Shown one piece after another: positions 25,506-33,855 of a stretch of DNA of 64,000 bases; position 1 is the stretch's first letter; every line of letters starts with the position of its first letter. A program made the position numbers and the translations under genes. Origin of the DNA: Bacteroidota bacterium (lineage in GTDB: Bacteria > Bacteroidota > Bacteroidia > Flavobacteriales > Flavobacteriaceae); assembly GCA_023387965.1 (NCBI GenBank), contig JAEWHE010000015.1, positions 124,001 to 188,000 of the forward strand, written 5' to 3'. Below the pieces are notes generated by a model. That model saw only the letters and a list, made by a program, of their open reading frames with translations. It ran no database searches and was not told the origin of the DNA.

Positions 25506-26252
25506 TTAGATAACCTTCGCTTCGTTGTGCAACAAATTGACAAGCTCGTCTAAATTATCCGGACTAATTAATTTTACTGCTGATTTTGGAGCGGGTTTTT
25601 CAAATTTTACTGCTTTAGTGTTTACTGAAGCGTCAACTGGTTCAACCACGTTTAAAGCTTTGGTTCTTGCGGTCATAATTCCTCTCATGTTAGGAATACG
25701 AAGGTCTTTTTCTTCCACCAAACCTTTTTGTCCACCAATAATTAACGGTAAAGAAGTAGAAACAGTTTCTTTTCCGCCATCGATTTCACGAACCGCTTTT
25801 ACGTTATTTCCTTCAACGGTTAAGTTGATGCAAGAGTTTAAAAAGTTCATTCCAGTGATTCCGGCAATCATTCCAGGAACCATTCCACCGTTAAAATCTA
25901 ATGATTCTTTTCCGGCAATAACCAAATCATAGCCGCCATTTTTAATCACTTCCGCTAATTGTTTCGCTACAAAAAAACCGTCGGTTGGATTGGCATTAAT
26001 CCGGATGGCTTCGTTAGCACCAATTGCCAAAGCTTTTCTAAGAGTCGCTTCGGTTTCTGGACCTCCAACGTTTACAACTGTTACGTTAGCACCTTGTTGT
26101 TCTTGGAACCAAATGGCTCTGGTTAGACCAAATTCGTCGTTAGGATTAATTACAAATTGAACACCGTTTGTGTCAAATTCCGAATCGCCACTGGCAAAAT
26201 TAATTTTGGATGTGGTATCCGGAACGTGGCTGATGCATACTAATATTTTCAT
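25506..26252 (-). CDS. etfB: Electron transfer flavoprotein subunit beta
   Basis: The AMP-binding partner of EtfA. The 248-residue sequence opens MKILVCISHVPDTTSKINF. It carries NPNDEFGLTRAIWFQEQ, GGPETEATLRKALAIGANEAIRI and the beta-ETF signature region VREIDGGKETVSTSLPLIIGGQKGLVEEKDLRIPNMRGIMTARTK. It is the first gene of the etfB-etfA unit. The two subunits interact stoichiometrically, which fits adjacent genes. Confidence 0.97.
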   Translation of the reverse strand: MKILVCISHVPDTTSKINFASGDSEFDTNGVQFVINPNDEFGLTRAIWFQEQQGANVTVVNVGGPETEATLRKALAIGANEAIRINANPTDGFFVAKQLAEVIKNGGYDLVIAGKESLDFNGGMVPGMIAGITGMNFLNSCINLTVEGNNVKAVREIDGGKETVSTSLPLIIGGQKGLVEEKDLRIPNMRGIMTARTKALNVVEPVDASVNTKAVKFEKPAPKSAVKLISPDNLDELVNLLHNEAKVI

Positions 26253-26405
26253 TTCGATATAGAATTTATAGTTGATTTTTCAGGTGTCGAAAATAAGCAT
26301 TTTATTCGAAATAAAAAACTATGCATGCATAATATTATGATGATTTGTGTGGAACTATTTCGTTTTCGTAGGAAAATGATTATTTGTGGGGTTTTTTGGA
26401 ATGGT

Positions 26406-27266
26406 TTATTTTCGAGGTTTGTTTAACACATACTTCCTAATCATATAATCAGTCACCGGTTTTAGATCTTTTTTGGTCACGGGATGAACCCCATCGCATG
26501 AAAAAAACTCTACAACATTATGGTGCTTGTCATAATACACAACAGCTTTCCCGTTTTTAAAAAACACAGTATTGCTATCTGGTGTTATTTTCCTGAAATT
26601 TTGTAGCGTTTCTTCATGAAATGAAACGATGTTCGAATAATGCATGATTCCCATCGTGGTATTCTCGCCACAATCTACTCTTTCATAATGATCTCCGTTC
26701 CAAATCATGCACTTTTCTTCCGTGGATTTATAGTAGAAAAGTCCACCGATACTTATTATTGATAATGTCACTAAAAACCATGATATTTTTGAAAACGAAA
26801 AGTTTTTGTCTGGACTGATATCTTTTATTGAACCGGTTTCATCTTGAGTAACTGCAATCAAAGTTTCATCCATTTTGTTTCCCATTGAATTGCCGACCAT
26901 TTTTTCATTCTTGTTCCGAAATTTAGCAAACGGACGTTCTTTAAATTCCACCAAAAGCGCTGCAATATTTACAGTTGAAGCTAAGCTGGGATTTCCCTCA
27001 CCACGAAAAAATTTACTTACATTTTTAAACTTGTCAACATGAATATTTTTAATATGAGCTGACAAGGAACCTTCTTTTCTTTCTTCAAAAAAACTTTCAA
27101 GGATTTGTTTGTCCGAAACAGATAATTCCTGCTGTGAAATTTCTAAACAGAGTTTTTTCAAATTCCCTGACGTTGGGTCGAACAAAAAGTCGGCGTTTTC
27201 GCCATTTTTTTCTGATTCATATTTCGCAATCACAGCATTTTTATATTCTTCAAAAGCGCTATTCAT
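26406..27266 (-). CDS. Hypothetical single-pass membrane protein
   Basis: A 286-residue protein of no recognised family. The N-terminal half is hydrophilic and charged (about 1-160). A single membrane helix lies near 165-182 (ISWFLVTLSIISIGGLFYY). The C-terminal part has CMIWNGDHYERVDC, two cysteines spaced by twelve residues, and a stretch NTVFFKNGKAVVYYDKHHNVVEFFSCDGVHPVT. It is a lone minus-strand gene with about 150 bases on the 3' side before etfB. I see no functional motif. Confidence 0.65.
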   Translation of the reverse strand: MNSAFEEYKNAVIAKYESEKNGENADFLFDPTSGNLKKLCLEISQQELSVSDKQILESFFEERKEGSLSAHIKNIHVDKFKNVSKFFRGEGNPSLASTVNIAALLVEFKERPFAKFRNKNEKMVGNSMGNKMDETLIAVTQDETGSIKDISPDKNFSFSKISWFLVTLSIISIGGLFYYKSTEEKCMIWNGDHYERVDCGENTTMGIMHYSNIVSFHEETLQNFRKITPDSNTVFFKNGKAVVYYDKHHNVVEFFSCDGVHPVTKKDLKPVTDYMIRKYVLNKPRK

Positions 27267-27372
27267 TTCAAACTATTTAGAAATTATTAGAAAAGGTTGG
27301 AAACCTGTGGAATAATTAGAAATCTTAGAAAACATCAGTGTTTTAGCTGCATTGCGTCCGTTACTTTGCCTC

Positions 27373-27562
27373 GTAAATCAGTTCCCGGGTTTTTGATGCA
27401 TCAGAAACAAATGTACAAAACTGATTTACAAAAACAGAATGGTTTTCAGGTGATTGGAAACAAGTTGGGAAGATTTTTTCTCAGTCCCTGAAGCCATTTT
27501 TTCTTCCCAAAAAAATCATGATGCCTTTCGGAAAAATCATTTCCAAAAGGGCTTTTGTAAAA
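27373..27562 (+). promoter_or_regulatory. Structured 5' leader before the small lipoprotein gene
   Basis: A promoter-like TTACTTTG (27361-27368) precedes an 11-bp inverted repeat, GTAAATCAGTT (27373-27383) and AACTGATTTAC (27419-27429). A second hairpin at 27533-27562 (GCCTTT..GGAA / TTCC..AAAGGGC) follows and runs into TTTTG, ending about 20 bases before the lipoprotein ATG. The second hairpin has terminator form. The region 27267-27580 otherwise holds only a doubtful 31-codon frame. Confidence 0.4.
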
Positions 27563-27580
27563 TTTTTAATTTCTAAAAAT

Positions 27581-27769
27581 ATGAAAAAAATTGTATTCAT
27601 ACTTGCTTTGGCGAGCAGCGTGGCTATGGTTTCCTGCGAAGCAGATGAAGTAGCCGAAAAAACATCTTTAACAAACCAAACGGCCGATGATTCCGGAGGA
27701 GATGGCATTGCAACTCCTGTAAAACCGCCACCACCTCCGCCACCAAGCAACGGAATAAATAATCCGTAA
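27581..27769 (+). CDS. Small proline-rich lipoprotein, unknown function
   Basis: A 62-residue protein with a bacterial lipoprotein signal (MKKIVFILALASSVAMVSC, lipobox VSC with Cys19). An acidic linker follows (EADEVAEKTSLTNQTADDSGGDG) and then a proline tract, VKPPPPPPPSNGINNP. The start is set by the signal peptide; an earlier in-frame ATG adds 21 codons in front of it and is unlikely. It lies 53 bases upstream of a TPR histidine kinase gene on the same strand, suggesting it could be co-regulated or sensed. No family recognised. Confidence 0.7.
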   Translation: MKKIVFILALASSVAMVSCEADEVAEKTSLTNQTADDSGGDGIATPVKPPPPPPPSNGINNP

Positions 27770-27822
27770 GTTTCGCTTTTTTCGAAACAATTTTACTATT
27801 TTCGGGGGAAATTCTTTACAAA

Positions 27823-29628
27823 ATGAAGCAATGTCCCCCGATTGTTTTTTTATTGTTACTCCTTCAATTCTCTTGTGCACAACCTGAGAAAGAAAAAAAT
27901 GTTGGCACTTCTAAACCCGATGCCTACACTTCACTTTACTTAAAGATTGAAAATCAAGTTGAAGAAAAGGTAACTAACTTATCGGGATCGTTCGATCAAC
28001 TGAAAAAAATGGCCACAACAAGTTCCTACCAAGGTGGTTATTTTTATTTAAAAGGAAAATATTTTGAAGATAAAAACCGCGATAGCAGTTTTATTTATTT
28101 TGAAAAATCGGTGGCAGAATATCGCAAGGCTAAAGACAGTTTGCGTGCTGGTTTTAGTTTAGTGCAGCTGAGTATTTTGCAAAAACGGGAAGCTGATTAT
28201 TTTGGTGCAGAAACCGCATTAGTTCAGGCGGAAATTTTGATGCAAAACCAAGATAATTCTTACAGAATTAATCTTTATAATTCAATGGGGTTGGTTTATC
28301 GGGAGTTATTTGACTATGAAAATGCGCTAAAATATTTCAACAAAGCTATTGATTTAGAGCAAGATACTACTACAAAAAATTACATGACCGTAAACGCAGC
28401 CTTGGTTTATATTGATACACAAAAGTACAATCAGGTCATTGTAACGTTAGATTCTCTTTTAAAAATTGTTCCGAAAAATGACAATCCATTACGGTCTAAA
28501 ATATTATCAAATAAAGGCTATGCTTTGCATAAATCCGGTGATTTTTCGGGGTTGAAATTTTTAGAAGAAGCGAAAAGCATAACAAATCCCGCTGATTTTC
28601 ATAGCATGATTTCTATCGATTTGCGAATGGCCGAAGTCTTGGCACGGGAAAATTTGGCGAAAGCCGAAGAATTAGCGGAAAATGCACTGCAACTTTCTAA
28701 AACAATCGAAAATCCGGATGACCAACTCAGAGCTTTGGAATTGTTGATTGCTTCCGAAGATGTGGTTGCGCAGCGAAAAAATTATATAGCCGATTACATT
28801 TCCATAAACGATAGCATTCGCAAAGTTCGCCAGCAAGCCAAAAACCAATTTGCAAAATTGCGCTATGACTACAAATCAGCCGAAGAAGCGATGCTAAAAG
28901 CCCGAACGGAATCCGCAGAAAATAAACTTCGGGCTCAAAAATCAAGAATTTTTAATGTGATATTGTTTATCGTGATTGTATTCGCATTGTTCGTTTTTTT
29001 ATTGTTAAGGCGAATTGCCGCAGCCAAACATGCCAACGAAAAAATTCGCGAAACCTACAATACAGAAATCCGATTGTCAAAAAAAGTGCATGACGAATTA
29101 GCGAATGACCTTTATAATGTGATGGCTTTCACCGATTTACAAGCGATGGATTCTGAACCAAAGAATAGAATTTTGTCTGATTTAGACGATTTGTACCAGC
29201 GAACCCGAAATATTTCGCGCGTTAATGCCACTGTCGAAACAGGCGAAAATTATTGTGTTCACCTCAAAGAAATGATTTCGGATTTTCAAAATAGTCAATT
29301 AAACGTGGTTTTAAGAGGGTTTGATTCCATTCGCTGGCAAGCGCTTCATGAAAGTAAGAAAATCAATTTTTTTCGGGTGTTGCAAGAACTTTTGATAAAT
29401 ACTAAAAAACACAGTCAAGCCACGATTTGCGTGATTTCGTTCGAAGAGAAAGCGGGTGTTTTGGAAGTGGTTTTTTCAGATAATGGCGTTGGGTTTGATT
29501 TTGGAAAAAATATTTTTAAAAATGGTTTGCAAAATGCGGAAAACCGTATAAATCAAGTTCGGGGAAGTCTTATTTTTGAACCGAATCCTAATAAGGGCTT
29601 TAAAGCAGTTGTGAAGATTCCGTTTTAA
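27823..29628 (+). CDS. TPR-containing sensor histidine kinase (lipoprotein signal, LytS/NarX-like kinase core)
   Basis: A 601-residue membrane kinase. The N-terminus has a lipobox-like signal (LLLLQFSCAQ). TPR-type helical repeats cover about 60-350 (for example YNSMGLVYRELFDYENALKYFNKAIDLEQD). One membrane helix is near 377-397 (IFNVILFIVIVFALFVFLLL). The dimerisation/phosphoacceptor motif is KKVHDELANDLYNVM with His423. A HATPase_c domain follows with ELLINTKKHSQA (N box) and FSDNGVGFDF (G1 box). It pairs with the response regulator gene 14 bases downstream. Periplasmic TPRs suggest sensing of a protein or envelope signal. Confidence 0.9.
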   Translation: MKQCPPIVFLLLLLQFSCAQPEKEKNVGTSKPDAYTSLYLKIENQVEEKVTNLSGSFDQLKKMATTSSYQGGYFYLKGKYFEDKNRDSSFIYFEKSVAEYRKAKDSLRAGFSLVQLSILQKREADYFGAETALVQAEILMQNQDNSYRINLYNSMGLVYRELFDYENALKYFNKAIDLEQDTTTKNYMTVNAALVYIDTQKYNQVIVTLDSLLKIVPKNDNPLRSKILSNKGYALHKSGDFSGLKFLEEAKSITNPADFHSMISIDLRMAEVLARENLAKAEELAENALQLSKTIENPDDQLRALELLIASEDVVAQRKNYIADYISINDSIRKVRQQAKNQFAKLRYDYKSAEEAMLKARTESAENKLRAQKSRIFNVILFIVIVFALFVFLLLRRIAAAKHANEKIRETYNTEIRLSKKVHDELANDLYNVMAFTDLQAMDSEPKNRILSDLDDLYQRTRNISRVNATVETGENYCVHLKEMISDFQNSQLNVVLRGFDSIRWQALHESKKINFFRVLQELLINTKKHSQATICVISFEEKAGVLEVVFSDNGVGFDFGKNIFKNGLQNAENRINQVRGSLIFEPNPNKGFKAVVKIPF

Positions 29629-29642
29629 AAAATAAATAAATA

Positions 29643-30302
29643 ATGAAAAAGATATTGATTGCAGAAGACATTGACAGCATAAACCAAGGAATTGCCTCGA
29701 TATTTCATGACAATGCCCAACTCGAAATGCACCATGCGAAATATTGCGACGATGCGTTTTTAAAAATAAAAAAGGCGATAATTGATGGCGTTCCGTTTGA
29801 TTTATTGATTACAGATCTTTCGTTTAAACTGGATCATCGAGCGGTAATTTTACAATCGGGCGAGGATTTAATAAAAGCGGTAAAGTCAGAACAATCCGAC
29901 ATTAAAATCGTGGTTTATTCCATCGAAGACAGGAGTTTTAGAATTAAAACTTTGTTTAATGAAGGCATTGATGCGTATGTTTCGAAAGGACGCCAAGGTT
30001 CGGTTGAGTTGGTAAATGCGGTAAAATCTGTGTGGAAAAATGAAAAATATATTTCTCCGGAATTGTCACACCTCATCGCAAACCCGACAATGCTTGAGAT
30101 AGACGATACTGATCTTGATTTTTTGCGGTTATTGAGCCAAGGATTTACCCAAGAAGAAATTGGTAAAAAATTTAAGGAACTCGGCAAAAGTTCTTCCAGC
30201 ATCAGCAGCATTGAAAAGCGCATGAATAAGTTGAAAATTTATTTCAAGGCGAAAAATGCGGTGCATTTAGTTGGGATTGTGAAGGATATGGGGGTGGTTT
30301 AG
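29643..30302 (+). CDS. Response regulator transcription factor, LuxR/NarL-like
   Basis: A 219-residue regulator. The receiver domain has acidic residues Asp9 and Asp11 (AEDIDS) and a phosphoacceptor Asp58 in LLITDLSF, with VYSIED and YVSKG further on. The C-terminal helix-turn-helix resembles the GerE type (LDFLRLLSQGFTQEEIGKKFKELG...IEKRMNKLKIYFKAKNAVHLVGIVKD). A serine-rich insert SSSSIS replaces the usual tight turn. It is the cognate partner of the kinase at 27823-29628. Its stop overlaps the convergent nuclease gene by 4 bases. Confidence 0.88.
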   Translation: MKKILIAEDIDSINQGIASIFHDNAQLEMHHAKYCDDAFLKIKKAIIDGVPFDLLITDLSFKLDHRAVILQSGEDLIKAVKSEQSDIKIVVYSIEDRSFRIKTLFNEGIDAYVSKGRQGSVELVNAVKSVWKNEKYISPELSHLIANPTMLEIDDTDLDFLRLLSQGFTQEEIGKKFKELGKSSSSISSIEKRMNKLKIYFKAKNAVHLVGIVKDMGVV

Positions 30303-30883
30303 GGGGTGGCGACAGATTGTGTAATTCTCAACTTTTCTGCCTTTGATAGTTTTCTCCAAGCCCAAGGAGCTATCGGATTTTTTTCCGTCCAAACTCCAAT
30401 TTTGTTTTTTCTTGCTTCATTTTCTAATGCAGCATATTCTTCACTGTCAGAGTATTTTTTAAAATGCCAAGCTAAACCGTTCTTCACTAATTCTTTGTTC
30501 AAGTTTCTTCCATCTTCGAGTATAATTTCTGCGATTAATCTTTTGTTTCGATCGTACTTATTCTTTTTGTTGTAGATAAGAGAGACGTTAGTTCCGAAAC
30601 ACATATCCGAAACAAATTGTTTTGCCTTATTACCAAAAGCTTGCTTTTTTTCAGGGCAATCGATATGTGCAAATCGCACAGTCTGTTCTTCTCCATCCAT
30701 TAACACCGAGAAGGTATCGCCATCTTTGACACCAATAACTTTGTATGTTGGTTCGTTTGCAACTTCGGTTTTCGTTTTATCAGAATTAACGTAATAGCGT
30801 TCGTCCGCTTTACTTTCTGGGTGTTTGCAGGAGAGAAGGAGGAGGAAGTAGACGAGTCCTTTAATTTTTAATAAATTCTTCAA
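30299..30883 (-). CDS. Thermonuclease (SNase-fold) lipoprotein
   Basis: A 194-residue protein with a lipoprotein signal (MKNLLKIKGLVYFLLLLSC) and then a staphylococcal-nuclease OB fold. VIGVKDGDTFSVLMDGEEQTVRFAHIDCPE carries the calcium-site Asp residues and the catalytic Arg/Glu positions. YDRNKRLIAEIILEDGRNLNKELVKNGLAWHF carries the second catalytic Arg region. It is expected to be a calcium-dependent DNase/RNase facing the periplasm or outer leaflet. The start overlaps the vWA-like gene by 23 bases, so it is the last gene of the four-gene cassette that begins at 33449. Confidence 0.88.
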   Translation of the reverse strand: MKNLLKIKGLVYFLLLLSCKHPESKADERYYVNSDKTKTEVANEPTYKVIGVKDGDTFSVLMDGEEQTVRFAHIDCPEKKQAFGNKAKQFVSDMCFGTNVSLIYNKKNKYDRNKRLIAEIILEDGRNLNKELVKNGLAWHFKKYSDSEEYAALENEARKNKIGVWTEKNPIAPWAWRKLSKAEKLRITQSVATP

Positions 30884-31979
30884 TTTGCTGTTTTGTTATG
30901 TTGTTTGCAGAGTTCCTTCCAATAAAAGAGATATTTTTTTCAGGCACTTTCATTCGCTGTAGCCAATCGGTCCAATATGCTTTCAAAATTTCAAAATCTT
31001 TGCCTTTGTTTCTTTCATTAACTTCGCAAATTAGAATTTCTGTATTTGATAAATCAACTCCAGAAGCAACGGGAATATTTAAGCCCAATCTTGAGATTTC
31101 ATTATTCGTATTTCCGATATTAACGGAATTATATAGTAAACTTGTACAAGGAGTATAATCCCAACGTTTGCCATTTCCATAATCCCTACTTTCCTCTAGC
31201 TCAATGTAACCGTCGGTAAGGACAATAATTTTGTTTTGATAATCGTCAAAAAGAGTCGGTTTTTTTATATTTTTCTGAAGATCTCTTCTGAAATACAAGA
31301 TGTAGTCTGAACCTAGCGGTTTTGCAATTGCTGACGCATACATTTCATTAATTTTGTCATTGAATTGTCTCGATCTTTCTTCATTAAAGTACAGTCGATT
31401 ACTTTTTCCTTTATGAGATGAAAGATCAAAATTCAATTCGTTTGCAATACTTTCAAAAATAGGATTTGATTGGTCAATAGTCACATCGATTTTCAATTTA
31501 TCTTTAGTGTCTTGCCGGAATTTTGAAAATTTTTCAAACGAGTTCCAAATAGCACTTAATGCAGAGATATCATTTTCTACTTGCTGCGGAATTAGTAATA
31601 TTCTTCTTGAAAGGTCTGGAACAACGATTAAATTTAAGTTTGTTCTAGTCGGCGGAATCCATTTTAAACATTCAGTTAATTCTTCGTCAGTTAATTTTAA
31701 AGATTGTAGCTTATTTCTGACAGCTTCTTGAAACTCCGGAGAAATAATTTTATTTCCGTTCTCATCACTTTCTAATAAATCGAATCTATAACGATCATAA
31801 ATTGCTTTCACATCATTAATATTGTTAGAAACCTGAATTTGCTCAATTGCAATTTGCTGTTGACCAGGTCGAGCAATGAGATAAATAAAAAAGGAAAAGA
31901 ATGCTAACGCCCCAACTAAAATAAAGAGGGGTTTATTATTCTTTTTTTTCTTCTTACCTAGATTTTGATTGTGTTCCAT
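30861..31979 (-). CDS. Membrane-anchored vWA-like protein, unknown function
   Basis: A 372-residue protein with a lysine-rich cytoplasmic tip (GKKKKKNNKP) and one membrane helix at about 17-36 (LFILVGALAFFSFFIYLIA). A long periplasmic part contains a von Willebrand A-like fold: first strand TNLNLIVVPDLSRRILLI, where the MIDAS motif DxSxS is reduced to DLSRR; a later strand KIIVLTDGYIEL; and ILICEVNERNKGKDFEILKAYWTDWLQRM. The vWA call rests on this strand/motif pattern. It joins directly to the polytopic protein gene (one shared base) and overlaps the nuclease gene. Confidence 0.6.
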   Translation of the reverse strand: MEHNQNLGKKKKKNNKPLFILVGALAFFSFFIYLIARPGQQQIAIEQIQVSNNINDVKAIYDRYRFDLLESDENGNKIISPEFQEAVRNKLQSLKLTDEELTECLKWIPPTRTNLNLIVVPDLSRRILLIPQQVENDISALSAIWNSFEKFSKFRQDTKDKLKIDVTIDQSNPIFESIANELNFDLSSHKGKSNRLYFNEERSRQFNDKINEMYASAIAKPLGSDYILYFRRDLQKNIKKPTLFDDYQNKIIVLTDGYIELEESRDYGNGKRWDYTPCTSLLYNSVNIGNTNNEISRLGLNIPVASGVDLSNTEILICEVNERNKGKDFEILKAYWTDWLQRMKVPEKNISFIGRNSANNITKQQIEEFIKN

Positions 31980-33202
31980 TATATATTGTCACTTGTTAAG
32001 TTTTGAATTTTTTCTTCAACCCAATTGTTTTGAATTTTTATAGCGTCTTCTATTTTTTTTGTTGCAGAAGAACCAGATAAATTTCCATATGTGTAATTTT
32101 GCCAGCCTCCCATAAATTCTCCAATTGAACCTTTCAACGAAGCAACATTTACAGGAATGACACCATTTTCATAGCCAATTATATCTTTTTGCTTCTGCTC
32201 AACTTTTTCATCGATGTTAATGATTTCACTTTCTAGTTTATGAATTTTGTTTATTATCTCCGAAAGCTCTTTTCTTTTTTCAATTATTTTATTATTAACG
32301 AGTTCGATCAATAATTTAATTTTTTCACTTTCAGTTTTAAGATATTGGTGGCTTAACACATAATTTAATAAAAATCCCCAAATCACATAAACAACGAATC
32401 CTAATATTAATACTAGATAAAAATTGATGTCAGTGAAAATCATTTTAAATTCCCATAATTTATCAGTTCTTCCAGAATTAAAGTCATTTGTGTGAACGCC
32501 TTCGGATATTTTATATCCGATGAATGCGTCTGCAATAAGGGTTATCGATAATAAGGTTATAATTACTCCGAATTGCTTTCTTTTTCCTGCTGTTACCAAT
32601 TGTTTGTTTTTTTCCAGTGAATCATGAATTAGAAAGCCAAGCCCTAAAAATATTACTGGAAACAAAATTATTAGAGCCATTACTCCACCACCTTTAGTTG
32701 AAGCGTCCGAAAACACGTTTGGATTTATAAATCCCAGACTTCCAGGCTTAATTCCGTAAAATGCCGAATAGCCAGACGACGAATAGAAAACAAATAAGTA
32801 TAGAGTTAATAGTAAAGTGATAAATGCTCCTATTATAAAAGGAGTGGTGTCACTAACTTCTCCGTCTCCATTTCGGATATCGATTTTTTCCAGCTCATAG
32901 TCGGCGATTTCTCTTTCAATATTTTCTTTAATTTGTTTGTTGGCGCTTAAATCTGCAATCGCATCTTGTTTACGTGCTTTTTCTTGTTGAACTTCTGCTT
33001 TCAATTTCGAAATTCGGTCTTTTACGCCTTGTTCGTCCAATTTTTGGTCTTCAAGAAATTTATCGTAAACAATTTCTAAATAACCTTCAATCGCCTCTGG
33101 ACTCGATTGCGATTTTTGTGCGGACCTAAAACCTAATTGATTATAAGTTATTTTTTCCACATTTTTTCCGCTTGGTGTCTCTAATATTGAGTTATCATTC
33201 AT
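31979..33202 (-). CDS. Polytopic membrane protein with coiled coils, unknown function
   Basis: A 407-residue protein with a cytoplasmic-type coiled coil at about 50-110 (RISKLKAEVQQEKARKQDAIADL...). Four membrane helices follow, near 122-145, 175-195, 207-226 and 255-280. A second long coiled coil covers about 285-345 (KTESEKIKLLIELVNNKIIEKRKELSEIINKIHKLESEI...). No known family is recognised. Coiled coils flanking a helical bundle suggest an oligomeric membrane assembly. It is the second gene of the minus-strand cassette with the HTH gene (32-base gap) upstream and the vWA-like gene downstream. Confidence 0.6.
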   Translation of the reverse strand: MNDNSILETPSGKNVEKITYNQLGFRSAQKSQSSPEAIEGYLEIVYDKFLEDQKLDEQGVKDRISKLKAEVQQEKARKQDAIADLSANKQIKENIEREIADYELEKIDIRNGDGEVSDTTPFIIGAFITLLLTLYLFVFYSSSGYSAFYGIKPGSLGFINPNVFSDASTKGGGVMALIILFPVIFLGLGFLIHDSLEKNKQLVTAGKRKQFGVIITLLSITLIADAFIGYKISEGVHTNDFNSGRTDKLWEFKMIFTDINFYLVLILGFVVYVIWGFLLNYVLSHQYLKTESEKIKLLIELVNNKIIEKRKELSEIINKIHKLESEIINIDEKVEQKQKDIIGYENGVIPVNVASLKGSIGEFMGGWQNYTYGNLSGSSATKKIEDAIKIQNNWVEEKIQNLTSDNI

Positions 33203-33233
33203 ATATAATTAATTTATCTATTTATTAAAAACC

Positions 33234-33449
33234 CTACCCCCTAAACCTCAACTTACACTCCCCATCATAACAATAACAACCTTTAATCACATTAAAAATA
33301 ATTGGGGCATTTAATTCTCTCCGCATGAACGAAACATAATTGTAAATCGTGCGTTCCGAAATATTCAATTTTTCCGCGCAAGCTTTAGGGTTGCCGGTTC
33401 GTTCTGTGGAGATTAGTTCGTGTAATTTGATGATAATCCGAATGTCCAT
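33234..33449 (-). CDS. Small HTH regulator
   Basis: A 71-residue protein made almost entirely of a winged-helix/DeoR-like HTH: IIIKLHELISTERTGNPKACAEKLNISERTIYNYVSFMRREL. A short wing follows with three cysteines (GCYCYDGECKLRF). Small HTH proteins of this type are frequent in Flavobacteriia accessory gene clusters. It is the first gene of the cassette 33449 to 30299 and probably controls it. An inverted repeat ATTTCAGTGAAAT lies in its leader. Confidence 0.75.
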   Translation of the reverse strand: MDIRIIIKLHELISTERTGNPKACAEKLNISERTIYNYVSFMRRELNAPIIFNVIKGCYCYDGECKLRFRG

Positions 33450-33490
33450 TTTTAGATTTGGGCAATTTTAAAAATTTGTACTGCAAGTGT

Positions 33491-33539
33491 ATTTCAGTGA
33501 AATATTTCTTGTTCGTTGCGCCAAAAATATTGGGTTCAA
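33491..33539 (-). promoter_or_regulatory. Putative promoter and operator of the HTH-led cassette
   Basis: Minus-strand TATTTTTG (33532-33539) matches the -7 consensus. Downstream of it and before the HTH start lies the 13-base inverted repeat ATTTCA-G-TGAAAT (33491-33503), a candidate site for autoregulation. The rest of 33450-33855 holds AATTTCCAAATC-type low-complexity runs and the pdhB promoter. Confidence 0.4.
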
Positions 33540-33714
33540 AAATCAATTCCTTACGGGTTTCCGTAATCGAGGAAAATATTTTCAAATTTGCTCAAAAATT
33601 TTCTGCCAAATAGTTCGCCTTTCACCCATATCATCTCCCACTCTTCCTTATGGATACTTTATGTCGAAGCCCCACTTTGTTAAAATTGTTAACAAATAGG
33701 AATTTTGTAGTTTC

Positions 33715-33805
33715 TCAATCTTCAAATTTCCAAATTTTCAAATCTCCAAATCCACCAATTTCCAAATTTTCAAATCTTCAAATCAATAAATCTTTCAATC
33801 ATTAA
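33715..33805. repeat. Low-complexity array of CAAATyTyCAAATT units
   Basis: Ten or so imperfect units such as TTCAAATTTCCAAATTTTC, TTCAAATCTTCAAATC. A similar array lies at about 34925-35022 between pdhB and the DUF5686 gene. Such runs are usual intergenic filler in this genome type; no function is inferred. Confidence 0.65.
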
Positions 33806-33816
33806 ATTCTTTTATT

Positions 33817-33824
33817 TACTTTTG
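33817..33824 (+). promoter_or_regulatory. Putative -7 box for pdhB
   Basis: TACTTTTG, exact TAnnTTTG, 31 bases before the pdhB ATG. Confidence 0.5.
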
Positions 33825-33855
33825 CGTTTCACAATTTCAAGTAGAATTATTTATC

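Noticed and set aside
27385..27491. 31-codon frame before the lipoprotein (MHQKQMYKTDLQ...)
   Set aside because: It spans the inverted repeat and shows no signal peptide, repeated amino acid or other sign of a leader peptide; too weak to call.
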